Shown here piece by piece: positions 22,404 through 31,370 of a stretch of 51,219 nucleotides of DNA (position 1 is its first letter; each line of letters opens with the position of its first letter). This DNA is from an uncultured Enterobacteriaceae bacterium (GTDB lineage: Bacteria; Pseudomonadota; Gammaproteobacteria; Enterobacterales; Enterobacteriaceae), in assembly GCA_947631255.1 (NCBI GenBank), contig CANRKT010000018.1:1-51219 (forward strand), in the 5' to 3' direction. A program made the position numbers and the translations under genes. Under the pieces are notes generated by a model that saw nothing but the letters and a program-made list of their open reading frames with translations, ran no database searches and was not told where the DNA came from.

Positions 22404-23423
22404 TTACTGACGACTTCTTTCCTCTTTGCGCGTACGACCAAGCAGAGTTAATGCTGCCTCGCGCACGTCTTTTCCGCAATACAAGACTTGATAAATTTCT
22501 TCGGTAATGGGCATTTCAACCCCAACACGCGATGCCAGCTCGCGCACTTCTTTGGTATTACGATACCCTTCAACGACTTGCCCTATCTGCTGCTGCGCAG
22601 CATCAACGTCAAGCCCCTGACCCAGCATCATACCAAAGCGTCGGTTACGCGACTGGTTGTCGGTACAAGTCAGTACCAAGTCACCCAGTCCCGCCATCCC
22701 CATAAAGGTTTCTGGCGAAGCACCTAATGCGCTACCTAAACGGCTCATCTCCGCGAGACCTCGGGTTATCAGGGCGGTTCTGGCATTCGCACCAAAACCA
22801 ATCCCATCCGACATACCGGCACCGATAGCGATAACATTTTTTACCGCACCACCCAGCTGAACGCCAATAAAATCTGGGTTGCTATAAACACGGAAACTTT
22901 TGCCGCAATGCAGCAAATGTTGCAGGTCATCAGCAAACTGCGCATCTGTCGCCGCCAGCGAAATCGCGGTTGGTAAACCTGCTGCCAGTTCTTTCGCAAA
23001 ACTCGGGCCTGAAATAACCGCTAACGGAATATCATCCCCCAGAACTTCACGAGCCACATCTTGCAGTAACCGTCCAGTCTCAGCTTCCAGCCCCTTGGTA
23101 GCCCAGACAATACGGGCATCTTTTCGCATCAGCGGCTTAATTTGGTGCAGTACATTACCAAAAACATGACTGGGTACGACGACCAGAATATTACGGCTAG
23201 CACTCAATGCCACAGACAGGTTACTTTCCAGATGCAGTGTCTCTGGAAAAGGGACGTCAGGAAGAAAAGCGACATTGCAACGGGAGGCCTGAAGCGTCGC
23301 AATATGTTTCGGATCATGCCCCCATAACACAACGTGGTGACCATTCCTGGCAAGCGTGATCGCGAGAGCGGTGCCGTAAGAACCGGCACCGATTACTGTC
23401 ATTGAAGCATTAACGCTATCCAT
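22404..23423 (-). CDS. gpsA: Glycerol-3-phosphate dehydrogenase [NAD(P)+]
   Basis: This 339-residue enzyme makes glycerol-3-phosphate from dihydroxyacetone phosphate for phospholipids. Near the N-terminus is the Rossmann motif [12 protein letters not shown]. Later come the [16 protein letters not shown] and [18 protein letters not shown] catalytic stretches with the active Lys. Its start overlaps the secB stop (TGATG, sharing 1 base), so the two are probably translated together. Confidence 0.97.
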   Translation of the reverse strand: MDSVNASMTVIGAGSYGTALAITLARNGHHVVLWGHDPKHIATLQASRCNVAFLPDVPFPETLHLESNLSVALSASRNILVVVPSHVFGNVLHQIKPLMRKDARIVWATKGLEAETGRLLQDVAREVLGDDIPLAVISGPSFAKELAAGLPTAISLAATDAQFADDLQHLLHCGKSFRVYSNPDFIGVQLGGAVKNVIAIGAGMSDGIGFGANARTALITRGLAEMSRLGSALGASPETFMGMAGLGDLVLTCTDNQSRNRRFGMMLGQGLDVDAAQQQIGQVVEGYRNTKEVRELASRVGVEMPITEEIYQVLYCGKDVREAALTLLGRTRKEERSRQ

Positions 23424-23890
23424 CAGGCATCCTGATGTTTTTCAGCACCTTCACCCGCTTGCTGCTGCAAATAGCTCATGAACAATGCGTCAAAGTTTAC
23501 TGGAGCAAGGTTCAGCTGCGGGAAGGTGCCACGGGAAACAAGGCTAGTGATGCATTCACGTGCATACGGGAACAGAATGTTCGGGCAGTATGCACCCAGG
23601 CAATGTGCCAGTTGATTGCCTTCAATACCACCTATAGAGAAAATACCGGCTTGCTGTACTTCACACAGAAAAGCGGTCTCTTCGCCCAAAGTAGCAGTAA
23701 CAGTCACACGTAAAACAACCTCATACACATCTTCCGCCAGCTGGCTGGAAGCAGTGTCTAAGTCTAGCTTAACTTCTGGCTGCCACTCTTTTTGGAATAC
23801 CTGAGGTGCTGCTGGGGCTTCAAAAGAAACGTCCTTGGTATAGACACGCTGGATCTGGAAAGCCATTTCGGTACTGTTTTGTTCTGACAT
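23423..23890 (-). CDS. secB: SecB export chaperone
   Basis: This 155-residue tetrameric chaperone holds preproteins unfolded and passes them to SecA. It opens [20 protein letters not shown] and has the family stretch [20 protein letters not shown] and [15 protein letters not shown]. It sits between grxC and gpsA, as in E. coli, in a minus-strand series grxC-secB-gpsA. Confidence 0.97.
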   Translation of the reverse strand: MSEQNSTEMAFQIQRVYTKDVSFEAPAAPQVFQKEWQPEVKLDLDTASSQLAEDVYEVVLRVTVTATLGEETAFLCEVQQAGIFSIGGIEGNQLAHCLGAYCPNILFPYARECITSLVSRGTFPQLNLAPVNFDALFMSYLQQQAGEGAEKHQDA

Positions 23891-23948
23891 TGTGAAAACC
23901 CTTTAATTTTAAATGTGCATCATTCTACGATAATAAATTTATATTGCT

Positions 23949-24200
23949 TTAGCCAAGCAGAGGATCAAGTCCACCACGAGCATCTAACGCATACAAGTCA
24001 TCGCAACCGCCAATGTGCTGTCCATCAATAAAAATTTGTGGCACCGTCGTTCTGCCACTGCGGTTGATCATCTCTTCCCGCTTTGCCGCATCACCATCAA
24101 TAGGTAATTCCTGAAAAGTGACCTCTTTGGTGTTCAGGAGTGCTTTTGCACGATGGCAAAATGGGCATGTCACTTTGGTATAGATTTCAATCTTCGCCAT
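23949..24200 (-). CDS. grxC: Glutaredoxin 3
   Basis: This 83-residue dithiol glutaredoxin reduces disulfides with glutathione. The active site is CPFCHRAK (residues 12-15). E. coli has CPYC, so Phe replaces the second-position Tyr. The cis-proline motif TVPQIFID and the GSH-binding GGCDDL follow. Upstream is yibN and downstream is secB, in the usual order. Confidence 0.96.
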   Translation of the reverse strand: MAKIEIYTKVTCPFCHRAKALLNTKEVTFQELPIDGDAAKREEMINRSGRTTVPQIFIDGQHIGGCDDLYALDARGGLDPLLG

Positions 24201-24223
24201 GATCTACCTGTCTATTTTGTAGA

Positions 24224-24655
24224 TTATTTACCACGAACTAATGGCAGGTTTTCACCTGACCAGCCAGAGATGCCTTCTTTCAGCAAAGAGACTTTCGCAA
24301 AACCAGCCTTATGCAGTAAGTTCGCAGGCTCCTGAGAAGCCATACCATTACTACATACCACAACAACTGCTTTCTCTTTATATTTATCCAGCTCACCAAA
24401 AGTGCCTTTTTTAATATCACCGGCTGGTACATTGATGGCGTTAGCAATGTGTCCTTTACGGAAATCATCACGTGAACGGACATCAACCACAACAGCATCT
24501 TCATGGTTCATTAAACGGGTTGTTTCGCCACGAGTTATCACTTTTACTTTAGAGACCAACCCTTTAAAGGTGGTGAACAGTACGGCTGCCAGTAAGCCAA
24601 TCCACGCCAGGCTCAGAATGGGATGGCGGCCAACGAATTGCATAATTTCTTGCAT
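24224..24655 (-). CDS. yibN: Rhodanese-domain membrane protein YibN
   Basis: The protein is 143 residues. An N-terminal membrane anchor ([16 protein letters not shown]) is followed by a rhodanese domain with Asp-Val-Arg-Ser ([14 protein letters not shown]) and the active-site loop [10 protein letters not shown] (Cys about 101). It probably transfers or carries sulfur at the inner membrane, but its exact role is unsettled. It heads the yibN-grxC-secB-gpsA-cysE series. Confidence 0.93.
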   Translation of the reverse strand: MQEIMQFVGRHPILSLAWIGLLAAVLFTTFKGLVSKVKVITRGETTRLMNHEDAVVVDVRSRDDFRKGHIANAINVPAGDIKKGTFGELDKYKEKAVVVVCSNGMASQEPANLLHKAGFAKVSLLKEGISGWSGENLPLVRGK

Positions 24656-24919
24656 GGGGGGTAGTCACTCCCGACTATGTATTAATAAGAAAACCAGGTA
24701 GCGAGTATACATTCGCGTTGCGTCAATTACAGCCAGTCTGGGTGATGTTATGCGTATTCTGCGGTTTGTTACTAAAAAAATGTTGTTTCTGAATAAAACT
24801 CACAATAACTCAAGCTATTTTTACAGGGCAATTCTTTATTGCCGAACACAAAGTGCCTTCTATTTGGAACGATAATCCTGTCACTTGATCTCACCATCGG
24901 ATATAGATTAACGAACACT

Positions 24920-25000
24920 GATGCTTGTACTTTCAGTATACTACCGGGACAGGAATTGGATTAAGAGATGGCTGGTAAGCCACTATTCATCGTGAAATAA
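24920..25000 (+). pseudogene. gpmI: Relic of the gpmI 3' end (phosphoglycerate mutase)
   Basis: The frame before envC ends EMAGKPLFIVK-stop (24965-25000). This closely matches the C-terminus of cofactor-independent phosphoglycerate mutase (EMTGKPLFIVE in the family). Upstream in the same frame, DACTFSILPGQELD (24920-24961) can be aligned with the preceding helix. An in-frame TAA (24962-24964) separates the two pieces. The other roughly 480 residues are gone. In E. coli and relatives gpmI lies exactly here, between yibN and envC. Glycolysis could still rely on GpmA. Confidence 0.82.
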
Positions 25001-25009
25001 TCCTATGCT

Positions 25010-26272
25010 ATGAGGGACACAACAATTTTATCGAAAGTCTGGGCCATAAAACCCGTTATCTGTGCCAGCCTGTTCAGTGCTGGTGTTTTGTTGTGCACAT
25101 TCCCCGCCTACGCCAATAATGCGGAGGAATTGAAGTCTCTTCAGCAAAATATAGTCACTCAGGAACGTCAGGTTCGCCAGCAACAGCAACAGCGTTCGGT
25201 ATTACTCAACCAGCTCGAAGCCCAGGAACAAGAGATTGCTGCCGCCAGTAGCAAGCTCCATGAAACCCGGAATACGCTCGCTGTTTTAAATCGCCAAGTC
25301 TCAGAGATGAACGCCTCCCTGTCCCGTCTGCAAAAACAGCAGACAACCCAAGAGCGTAACCTGGCAGCGCAGTTAGACGCCGCTTTTCGCCAAGGGGAAC
25401 ATAGCGGTATACAGTTTCTTCTTAGCGGTGAAGAAAGTCAGCGAGGTCAGCGTCTGCAGGCTTATTTCGGTTACCTGAATGCTGCTCGTCAGCAAACTAT
25501 CATCGACCTGAGACAAACCAAAGAAGAAGTTGCCACACAAAAAGCGGCGCTGGAAGAGAAGCAAAGCGAACAACAAACGTTGCTGTACGAGCAACAGGCT
25601 CAGCAAGCTAAACTGGAAAGTGCGCGTAATCAGCGTCAAAAAACACTCGCCAGTCTGGAGTCATCCCTCCAGCAGGGGCAGCAAAAACTAACCGAAATGC
25701 GTCAGAATGAGACGCGTCTGCAAAAGCAAATTGCCCGTGCAGCGGCCGCTGCTAAAGCCCGCGCCGAACAAGAAGCCCGTGAAGCGCAGAAAGTCCGTGA
25801 ACGCCAGCAGGAAGCGACCAAAAAAGGATCGACCTATAAACCGACCGATAATGAACGTTCATTGATTTCACGTACTGGTGGACTGGGAGCGCCAAAGGGT
25901 AATGCTTACTGGCCGGTACGGGGTTCATTACTGCATCGTTATGGCGAACGGCTGCAAGGTGAACTACGTTGGAAGGGTATCGTTATTTCCGCGCCAGAAG
26001 GTTCAGAAGTAAAAGCGATTGCTGACGGGCGCGTGATCCTCGCCGACTGGTTACAGGGTTATGGCTTGGTTGTGGTCGTGGAACATGGTAAAGGTGATAT
26101 GAGTCTCTATGGTTATAACCAAAGCGCACTGGTCAAAGTCGGCACACAGGTTCGTGCTGGTCAACCTGTCGCTCTGGTGGGGAGCAGTGGTGGTCAGGGC
26201 CGTTCATCACTTTATTTTGAAATCCGTCGCCAAGGCCAGGCCGTCAATCCACAACCGTGGTTGGGAAAATAA
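25010..26272 (+). CDS. envC: EnvC, murein hydrolase activator
   Basis: This 420-residue periplasmic protein activates the amidases AmiA and AmiB at the septum under control of FtsEX. An N-terminal signal or anchor ends near AYANN. A long coiled coil follows (about 40-280, rich in Q, E, R). The C-terminal LytM-like domain (about 300-420) includes GELRWKGIVISAPEGSEVKA and VVVEHGKGDMSLYGYNQSAL. It lacks the full zinc-ligand set of active LytM enzymes, as usual for EnvC. yibQ starts 3 bases after the stop, so they form an operon. Its 5' flank is the gpmI relic. Confidence 0.96.
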   Translation: MRDTTILSKVWAIKPVICASLFSAGVLLCTFPAYANNAEELKSLQQNIVTQERQVRQQQQQRSVLLNQLEAQEQEIAAASSKLHETRNTLAVLNRQVSEMNASLSRLQKQQTTQERNLAAQLDAAFRQGEHSGIQFLLSGEESQRGQRLQAYFGYLNAARQQTIIDLRQTKEEVATQKAALEEKQSEQQTLLYEQQAQQAKLESARNQRQKTLASLESSLQQGQQKLTEMRQNETRLQKQIARAAAAAKARAEQEAREAQKVRERQQEATKKGSTYKPTDNERSLISRTGGLGAPKGNAYWPVRGSLLHRYGERLQGELRWKGIVISAPEGSEVKAIADGRVILADWLQGYGLVVVVEHGKGDMSLYGYNQSALVKVGTQVRAGQPVALVGSSGGQGRSSLYFEIRRQGQAVNPQPWLGK

Positions 26273-26275
26273 GTT

Positions 26276-27238
26276 TTGCCACTGCTTCGTACACTCCTCT
26301 TTAGCTGCGGGCTAATGCTGACTGGCTCAGTATTAGCTGGAAAATTGGCGATTGTCATTGATGACTTTGGTTATCGCCCGTCCCAGGAAAACCAAGTTCT
26401 GGCCGTATCCCCCAATATTTCAGTTGCTGTGCTTCCCAATGCCCCCCATGCCAGAGAAATGGCCTCTAAGGCACATAGCCAGGGGCATGAGGTATTAATT
26501 CATCTGCCGATGGCACCATTAAGTAAGCAACCGCTGGAAAAGGACACTCTGCGACCAGAAATGAGCAGCAGTGAAATAGAACGCATTATTCGTGATGCCG
26601 TCAGTAAAGTTCCCCATGCTGTTGGTCTGAACAACCATATGGGTAGCGCCATGACCTCAAATCTGTTTGGTATGCAGAAAGTAATGCAGGCTCTGGACCA
26701 ATATAATCTCTATTTTCTCGATAGCATGACCATTGGTAACAGCCAGGCAATGCGTGCAGCTAATGGAACCGGGGTTAAAGTGATTAAACGTAAAATCTTT
26801 CTGGATGACAGCCAGAAAGAAGCGGATATTCGGACTCAGTTTAATCGGGCAATCCGAGTCGCACGCCAGACAGGCTCTGCCATTGCTATCGGTCATCCTC
26901 ATCCATCTACTGTTCGCGTTCTTAAACAAATGGTGTCTGATTTACCTTCCGATATCATCCTGGTCCGTCCGAGTAGTTTACTGAATGAAACCTATACCGA
27001 TACTTCGACTCCAACACGGCCTGCAAAACCACAGTCTAAGCCAGCTAAAACGCCACCACGTAACCCTTTCCGTGGGGGACAACTTTGCAAACCTAAACAA
27101 CCAATAGAGCCGGTCTACGTGACAACTTACTTCAATGTGCTGACAGAGAGTATCGGTGGAGTTAAGGATCGTGCGATAAACTATCTATGGCGGCAATGGC
27201 CAGCGACGACAGAGCCGCAAGCAATAGAACAACCCTAA
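26276..27238 (+). CDS. yibQ: YibQ, divergent polysaccharide deacetylase family protein
   Basis: This 320-residue exported protein has a signal sequence (about MPLLRTLLFSCGLMLTGSVLA, with TTG as start). It keeps the family core AGKLAIVIDDFGYRP, GHEVLIHLPMAPLSKQPLE, GLNNHMGSAMTSN and AIAIGHPHPSTVRVL. The His and Asp residues of a deacetylase-like site are partly kept. Function is unproven. It is coupled to envC by only 3 bases. The E. coli neighbours tdh and kbl that come next are absent here. Confidence 0.9.
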   Translation: MPLLRTLLFSCGLMLTGSVLAGKLAIVIDDFGYRPSQENQVLAVSPNISVAVLPNAPHAREMASKAHSQGHEVLIHLPMAPLSKQPLEKDTLRPEMSSSEIERIIRDAVSKVPHAVGLNNHMGSAMTSNLFGMQKVMQALDQYNLYFLDSMTIGNSQAMRAANGTGVKVIKRKIFLDDSQKEADIRTQFNRAIRVARQTGSAIAIGHPHPSTVRVLKQMVSDLPSDIILVRPSSLLNETYTDTSTPTRPAKPQSKPAKTPPRNPFRGGQLCKPKQPIEPVYVTTYFNVLTESIGGVKDRAINYLWRQWPATTEPQAIEQP

Positions 27239-27270
27239 TCTAGCAACAGGATACCGTCGTAGATAATACA

Positions 27271-27310
27271 GAGACAGGCTCAATGGCAGAATATCAATGC
27301 AGCCTGTTTC
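27271..27310 (+). terminator. Possible terminator after yibQ
   Basis: GAGACAGGCT (27271-27280) pairs with AGCCTGTTTC (27301-27310), with one G-U pair, over a 20-base loop. It is weak but in a suitable place. Confidence 0.4.
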
Positions 27311-27412
27311 TCCAGTCTCACTCAGTTGAAATTTAATGCCGTAAAATAGATTTATTTAAGCATTTTAATTTGAAAATCACATATTTTTCGCACAAACAAC
27401 CAAGCCCAATAA

Positions 27413-27432
27413 CTCCCGCCATTATGCGGGAG
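27413..27432 (+). other. Hairpin upstream of hldD
   Basis: CTCCCGC-cattat-GCGGGAG is a perfect 7-bp stem. It lies just before TATAAT (27446-27451), a likely -10 element of hldD. No good -35 element is visible, so the promoter type is uncertain. Confidence 0.45.
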
Positions 27433-27513
27433 GGCATTGTAATGTTATAATTAAGGAAATTAACGCCTGAGACATGCGGTCTTACGGCTTTCATCTTTTT
27501 AAAGGTTAAGCAT

Positions 27514-28455
27514 ATGATTATTGTGACTGGCGGCGCTGGCATGATCGGCAGCAACATTATTAAATCTCTTAACGAGAAAGGTTACAGAGACATTTTAGTT
27601 GTTGATAACCTGAAAGACGGAACCAAATTCGTCAATCTTGCTGACCTCGATATTGCAGATTATATGGATAAAGAAGATTTTCTTATCCAATTGCTGGCCG
27701 ATGAGTCGTTTGGCGATGTTGAAGCCGTATTCCATGAAGGAGCCTGCTCCTCTACTACCGAGTGGGATGGTAAGTACATGATGGATAATAACTATCAGTA
27801 CTCCAAAGAGTTACTTCACTATTGCCTTGATCGTGAAATTCCGTTTTTGTATGCCTCCTCTGCTGCCACCTACGGTGGGCGTAACCAAGACTTTATCGAA
27901 TCTCGCCAGTATGAGCAGCCTTTGAACGTTTATGGCTACTCGAAGTTTTTGTTTGATGAATATGTTCGTCAAATTTTACCTGAGGCCAACTCTCAGATTA
28001 CCGGTTTCCGCTACTTCAATGTTTATGGGCCACGTGAAGGACATAAAGGAAGTATGGCAAGCGTCGCGTTCCATTTAAATACTCAATTAACTAACGGCGA
28101 AAATCCAAAGCTGTTTGAAGGCAGTGATGGTTTCAAACGTGATTTTGTATACGTGGGTGATGTCGCTGCGGTTAACCTGTGGTTCTGGGAAAACGGTGTA
28201 TCCGGCATTTATAACTGCGGAACCGGACGCGCAGAATCATTCCAGGCCGTGGCTGATGCCGCCCTCGCTTTTCACCAACAGGGCAGCATCGAATACATTC
28301 CTTTCCCGGACAAATTAAAAGGACGTTACCAGGCATTTACCCAGGCTGATCTGACGAATCTGCGTGCTGCCGGATACGATAAGCCATTTAAAACTGTCGC
28401 TGAAGGTGTTACGGAATATATGAAATGGCTAAACCCGGGTGTGTACGCAGGTTAA
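27514..28455 (+). CDS. hldD: ADP-L-glycero-D-manno-heptose 6-epimerase
   Basis: This 313-residue NADP-dependent epimerase of the short-chain dehydrogenase family makes ADP-L,D-heptose for the LPS inner core. The Rossmann motif is [12 protein letters not shown] (Met replaces Phe of GGAGFIG). The catalytic Ser and Tyr-xxx-Lys are in [12 protein letters not shown] and [11 protein letters not shown]. The substrate region is [16 protein letters not shown]. It starts the operon hldD-waaF-waaC-waaZ-like-waaL, with 7 bases to waaF. Confidence 0.98.
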   Translation: MIIVTGGAGMIGSNIIKSLNEKGYRDILVVDNLKDGTKFVNLADLDIADYMDKEDFLIQLLADESFGDVEAVFHEGACSSTTEWDGKYMMDNNYQYSKELLHYCLDREIPFLYASSAATYGGRNQDFIESRQYEQPLNVYGYSKFLFDEYVRQILPEANSQITGFRYFNVYGPREGHKGSMASVAFHLNTQLTNGENPKLFEGSDGFKRDFVYVGDVAAVNLWFWENGVSGIYNCGTGRAESFQAVADAALAFHQQGSIEYIPFPDKLKGRYQAFTQADLTNLRAAGYDKPFKTVAEGVTEYMKWLNPGVYAG

Positions 28456-28462
28456 ATAACGC

Positions 28463-29512
28463 ATGAAAATTCTGGTGATTGGCCCGTCATGGGTGGGTGA
28501 CATGATGATGTCACAAAGTCTTTACCGCACGCTCAAGGCGCGTTATCCCCAGGCGATAATCGATGTGATGGCACCTGCATGGTGCCGTCCTCTGTTAGCA
28601 CGGATGCCTGAAGTTAATGAAGCTATCGCTATGCCGCTGGGGCATGGTGCACTGGAGTTCGGTGAACGCCGGCGGCTAGGTCACAGCCTGCGCAACAAAG
28701 GCTATGACAGAGCTTATATTTTACCCAATTCATTTAAATCGGCTCTGGTGCCTTTTTTTGCCGGTATTAGTCAACGTGTAGGCTGGCGTGGTGAAATGCG
28801 TTATGGTCTGTTAAATGACATTCGCGTTTTAGATAAACCCGCCTTCCCTTTGATGGTGCAGCGCTATGTCGCACTGGCCTATGATAAATCACAGATAGCA
28901 TCTGCCAAAGATTTACCCCAACCGTTGCTATGGCCAAAACTTAGCGTGACGGAAGATGAACAAGCGCGCCTCTGTAGCACCTTTTCACTCGATAGAACCC
29001 GGCCTATTATCGGTTTTTGTCCGGGCGCAGAATTTGGCCCTGCGAAACGCTGGCCACATTATCACTATGCCACACTGGCCGGAAAGCTTATTGATAACGG
29101 GTATCAGGTTATACTCTTTGGCTCAGCTAAAGATAAAGAAGCCGGAAACGATATTCTGGCAGCACTGAGCTCTTCACAACAAGTCTGGTGTCGTAACCTT
29201 GCCGGTGAAACTCAGCTTGAACAAGCCGTTATCCTGCTTTCAGCCTGTCAGGCGGTCGTCACCAATGATTCTGGTTTGATGCATATCGCCGCAGCACTGG
29301 GTCGTCCATTAGTCGCCCTTTATGGCCCAAGCAGCCCTGATTTCACTCCCCCTCTCTCATATCAAGCCAAAGTGATTCGTTTAATTGAGGGCTACCATAA
29401 AGTGCGTAAAGGTGATGGAGCTGAAGGTTATCACCAGAGTCTGATTGATATTACCCCGGATAGCGTACTGGCGACGTTAACGGATTTGCTGACTTCCAGT
29501 AAGGATAATTAA
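28463..29512 (+). CDS. waaF: ADP-heptose:LPS heptosyltransferase II
   Basis: This 349-residue GT9 enzyme transfers the second heptose to Hep I of the inner core. Family motifs are MKILVIGPSWVGDMMMSQSL at the N-terminus, CPGAEFGPAKRWP in the middle and VVTNDSGLMHIAAALGRPLVALYGPSSP near residue 270. Its TAA shares one base with the waaC ATG, so the two are tightly coupled. Confidence 0.97.
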   Translation: MKILVIGPSWVGDMMMSQSLYRTLKARYPQAIIDVMAPAWCRPLLARMPEVNEAIAMPLGHGALEFGERRRLGHSLRNKGYDRAYILPNSFKSALVPFFAGISQRVGWRGEMRYGLLNDIRVLDKPAFPLMVQRYVALAYDKSQIASAKDLPQPLLWPKLSVTEDEQARLCSTFSLDRTRPIIGFCPGAEFGPAKRWPHYHYATLAGKLIDNGYQVILFGSAKDKEAGNDILAALSSSQQVWCRNLAGETQLEQAVILLSACQAVVTNDSGLMHIAAALGRPLVALYGPSSPDFTPPLSYQAKVIRLIEGYHKVRKGDGAEGYHQSLIDITPDSVLATLTDLLTSSKDN

Positions 29513-30477
29513 TGCGGGTACTTATCGTTAAAACCTCGTCAATGGGTGACGTTCTGCATTCGCTCCCCGCACTTACTGATGCAATGCAAGCCCTGCCAGG
29601 TATCCGTTTTGACTGGGTAGTTGAAGAAGGATTTGCACAAATTCCAGGTTGGCATCCGGCGGTAGACAGGGTCATACCTGTTGCGATTCGTCGCTGGCGG
29701 AAGAATTGGTTTTCTGCAGAAAATCGCGCTGACCGTAAACGGTTTTATCAGGAGTTACACCGCCAAAATTATGATTGTGTCATTGATGCACAAGGTTTGG
29801 TGAAAAGTGCAGCTCTGGTCACGCGTAAAGCCCATGGAAGTAAACATGGCTTCGACTGGCACAGTGCCAGAGAACCCATCGCCAGTCTGTTTTACAACCA
29901 CCGTCACGCTGTTCTATGGCAACAACATGCCGTAGAGCGAACTCGTGAGTTGTTCGCTAAAAGTCTGGGCTATAACAAACCCAAACAGCTGGGTGATTAT
30001 GCCATTGCCCGCCATTTCCCGACTCCTCTGAATGATAACGCCGGGAACTATGCTGTATTCTTACATGCGACCACCAGAGATGATAAACACTGGCCAGAAA
30101 CACACTGGCGAAATCTTCTGGGGCTAATGACAAATAGTGGCTTAAGTATTAAGCTCCCGTGGGGTGCCCCTCACGAAGAAGCCCGAGCGAAAAGACTCGC
30201 CGAAGGCTATGACTTTGTTGAAGTGTTGCCACGGATGAGCCTTGAAGAAGTTGCCAGAGTTCTGGCCGGTGCCAGGTTTGTCGTATCTGTAGATACCGGG
30301 CTCAGTCATCTCACTGCGGCTCTTGACTGTCCAAATGTCACTCTGTATGGCCCCACCGATCCGGGTTTAATTGGTGGTTACGGGCAAAACCAGTTTACTC
30401 TACGTCGTGGAGATAAAATGACAGATAACTTCCCCGAAGACGTATTAAAGTTATTAAAAGATGAAATTCACAGATGA
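29512..30477 (+). CDS. waaC: ADP-heptose:LPS heptosyltransferase I
   Basis: This 321-residue GT9 enzyme adds the first heptose to Kdo2-lipid A. Motifs are MRVLIVKTSSMGDVLHSLPA, HATTRDDKHWPE and VSVDTGLSHLTAALDCPNVTLYGPTDP. It overlaps waaF by 1 base and waaZ-like by 4 bases (ATGA). Confidence 0.97.
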   Translation: MRVLIVKTSSMGDVLHSLPALTDAMQALPGIRFDWVVEEGFAQIPGWHPAVDRVIPVAIRRWRKNWFSAENRADRKRFYQELHRQNYDCVIDAQGLVKSAALVTRKAHGSKHGFDWHSAREPIASLFYNHRHAVLWQQHAVERTRELFAKSLGYNKPKQLGDYAIARHFPTPLNDNAGNYAVFLHATTRDDKHWPETHWRNLLGLMTNSGLSIKLPWGAPHEEARAKRLAEGYDFVEVLPRMSLEEVARVLAGARFVVSVDTGLSHLTAALDCPNVTLYGPTDPGLIGGYGQNQFTLRRGDKMTDNFPEDVLKLLKDEIHR

Positions 30478-31370
30478 AAAGTCTCTTAAAACAAATTTAT
30501 CGGTATACTCATCCAAGAGCATACCGACATAATGAAAACTTATGGCCCTATTTGAAGATAAAAAGAGCCGTTCAGGGACATATTTATGAGCTGAATATCA
30601 ATGGAAAACCTATAGCCATCTCAGATATCAGTACGCTACAGCATAAATATCAGGGGGATTTATTACTTATTGCCTCTGGTCCATCTGTGAAAGAAACTGA
30701 CTTTTCAACGCTAACCACGACTCCTGCAATGGGAGTTAACGGAGCTATCTCGTTACAAGCCGGTATCAACCTTAACTTTTATGTTGTCATCGATATGACG
30801 TTTATCGATCGACGTCAATCCATCATTCAAGATATTATCTCTCGCGAGGATCTTTATTTTTTTACAACGGCTCATGGTATTTTGAAAATTGTTAATACGT
30901 TTGGTCGTCATAAAATAAAATGTAATATCTGCCTGATAGAAGATGCTTGCTATAAAATATATCAACCTTCAATTTCTGATAATGAAATAAAAGAAAAATA
31001 CCAGAAGTTACCTAATGTTATGTTTGATAAAAACAATGAGTGCATTGCTTTTAACAAAGATATCCGCGAAGGAATATTTGACTCTGGTACTGTTGTTTAT
31101 TGGGCGTTACAAATTATTTTCTATTTAGGTTTTCAGAGAATTATTATCGCTGGCCTTGATATGAATAATTTTAATCATCCTCGATTTTACGAAAATGCTA
31201 ATGATAAACTTCCTTCATTCCTTGAAGATAAATTAGATTCATTAATCATCCCAGCTTTCAGCCTGGCCAGTAGTACTTTCAAAGAAAATAATATATCCGT
31301 AATAAACCTCTCAAAACATAGTGCAATAGATTCATCTATTTTTAAAAAGTTGGACACTTATGACCCTTAA
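30474..31370 (+). CDS. waaZ: WaaZ-like protein, probable third-Kdo transferase of the LPS core
   Basis: This 298-residue protein resembles E. coli WaaZ (RfaZ), needed for a third Kdo on the inner core. Shared landmarks by eye are an N-terminal LLLIASGPSVKETDFSTL motif, AVNGxxxxLxxxI in GVNGAISLQAGI, and FNKDI. The late region IIIAGLDMNN-PRFYEN-LPSFL and the NLSKHSAIDSSIF end also match. The SGPS...GLDM layout also recalls GT42/DUF115 proteins. Codons are AT-rich, unlike waaC upstream, which suggests transfer. It overlaps waaC by 4 bases and waaL by 11, so it belongs to this operon. Function is inferred. Confidence 0.65.
   Translation: MKSLLKQIYRYTHPRAYRHNENLWPYLKIKRAVQGHIYELNINGKPIAISDISTLQHKYQGDLLLIASGPSVKETDFSTLTTTPAMGVNGAISLQAGINLNFYVVIDMTFIDRRQSIIQDIISREDLYFFTTAHGILKIVNTFGRHKIKCNICLIEDACYKIYQPSISDNEIKEKYQKLPNVMFDKNNECIAFNKDIREGIFDSGTVVYWALQIIFYLGFQRIIIAGLDMNNFNHPRFYENANDKLPSFLEDKLDSLIIPAFSLASSTFKENNISVINLSKHSAIDSSIFKKLDTYDP

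Noticed and set aside
27413..27451. Full promoter call for hldD
   Set aside because: TATAAT is good, but the region where -35 would be is occupied by the hairpin and has no fitting hexamer, so only a possible -10 is mentioned.
29655..29675. GGCGGTAGA inside waaC as an ops (RfaH) site
   Set aside because: It differs from the ops consensus at a key base, lies inside a gene, and lacks the rest of a JUMPstart sequence.
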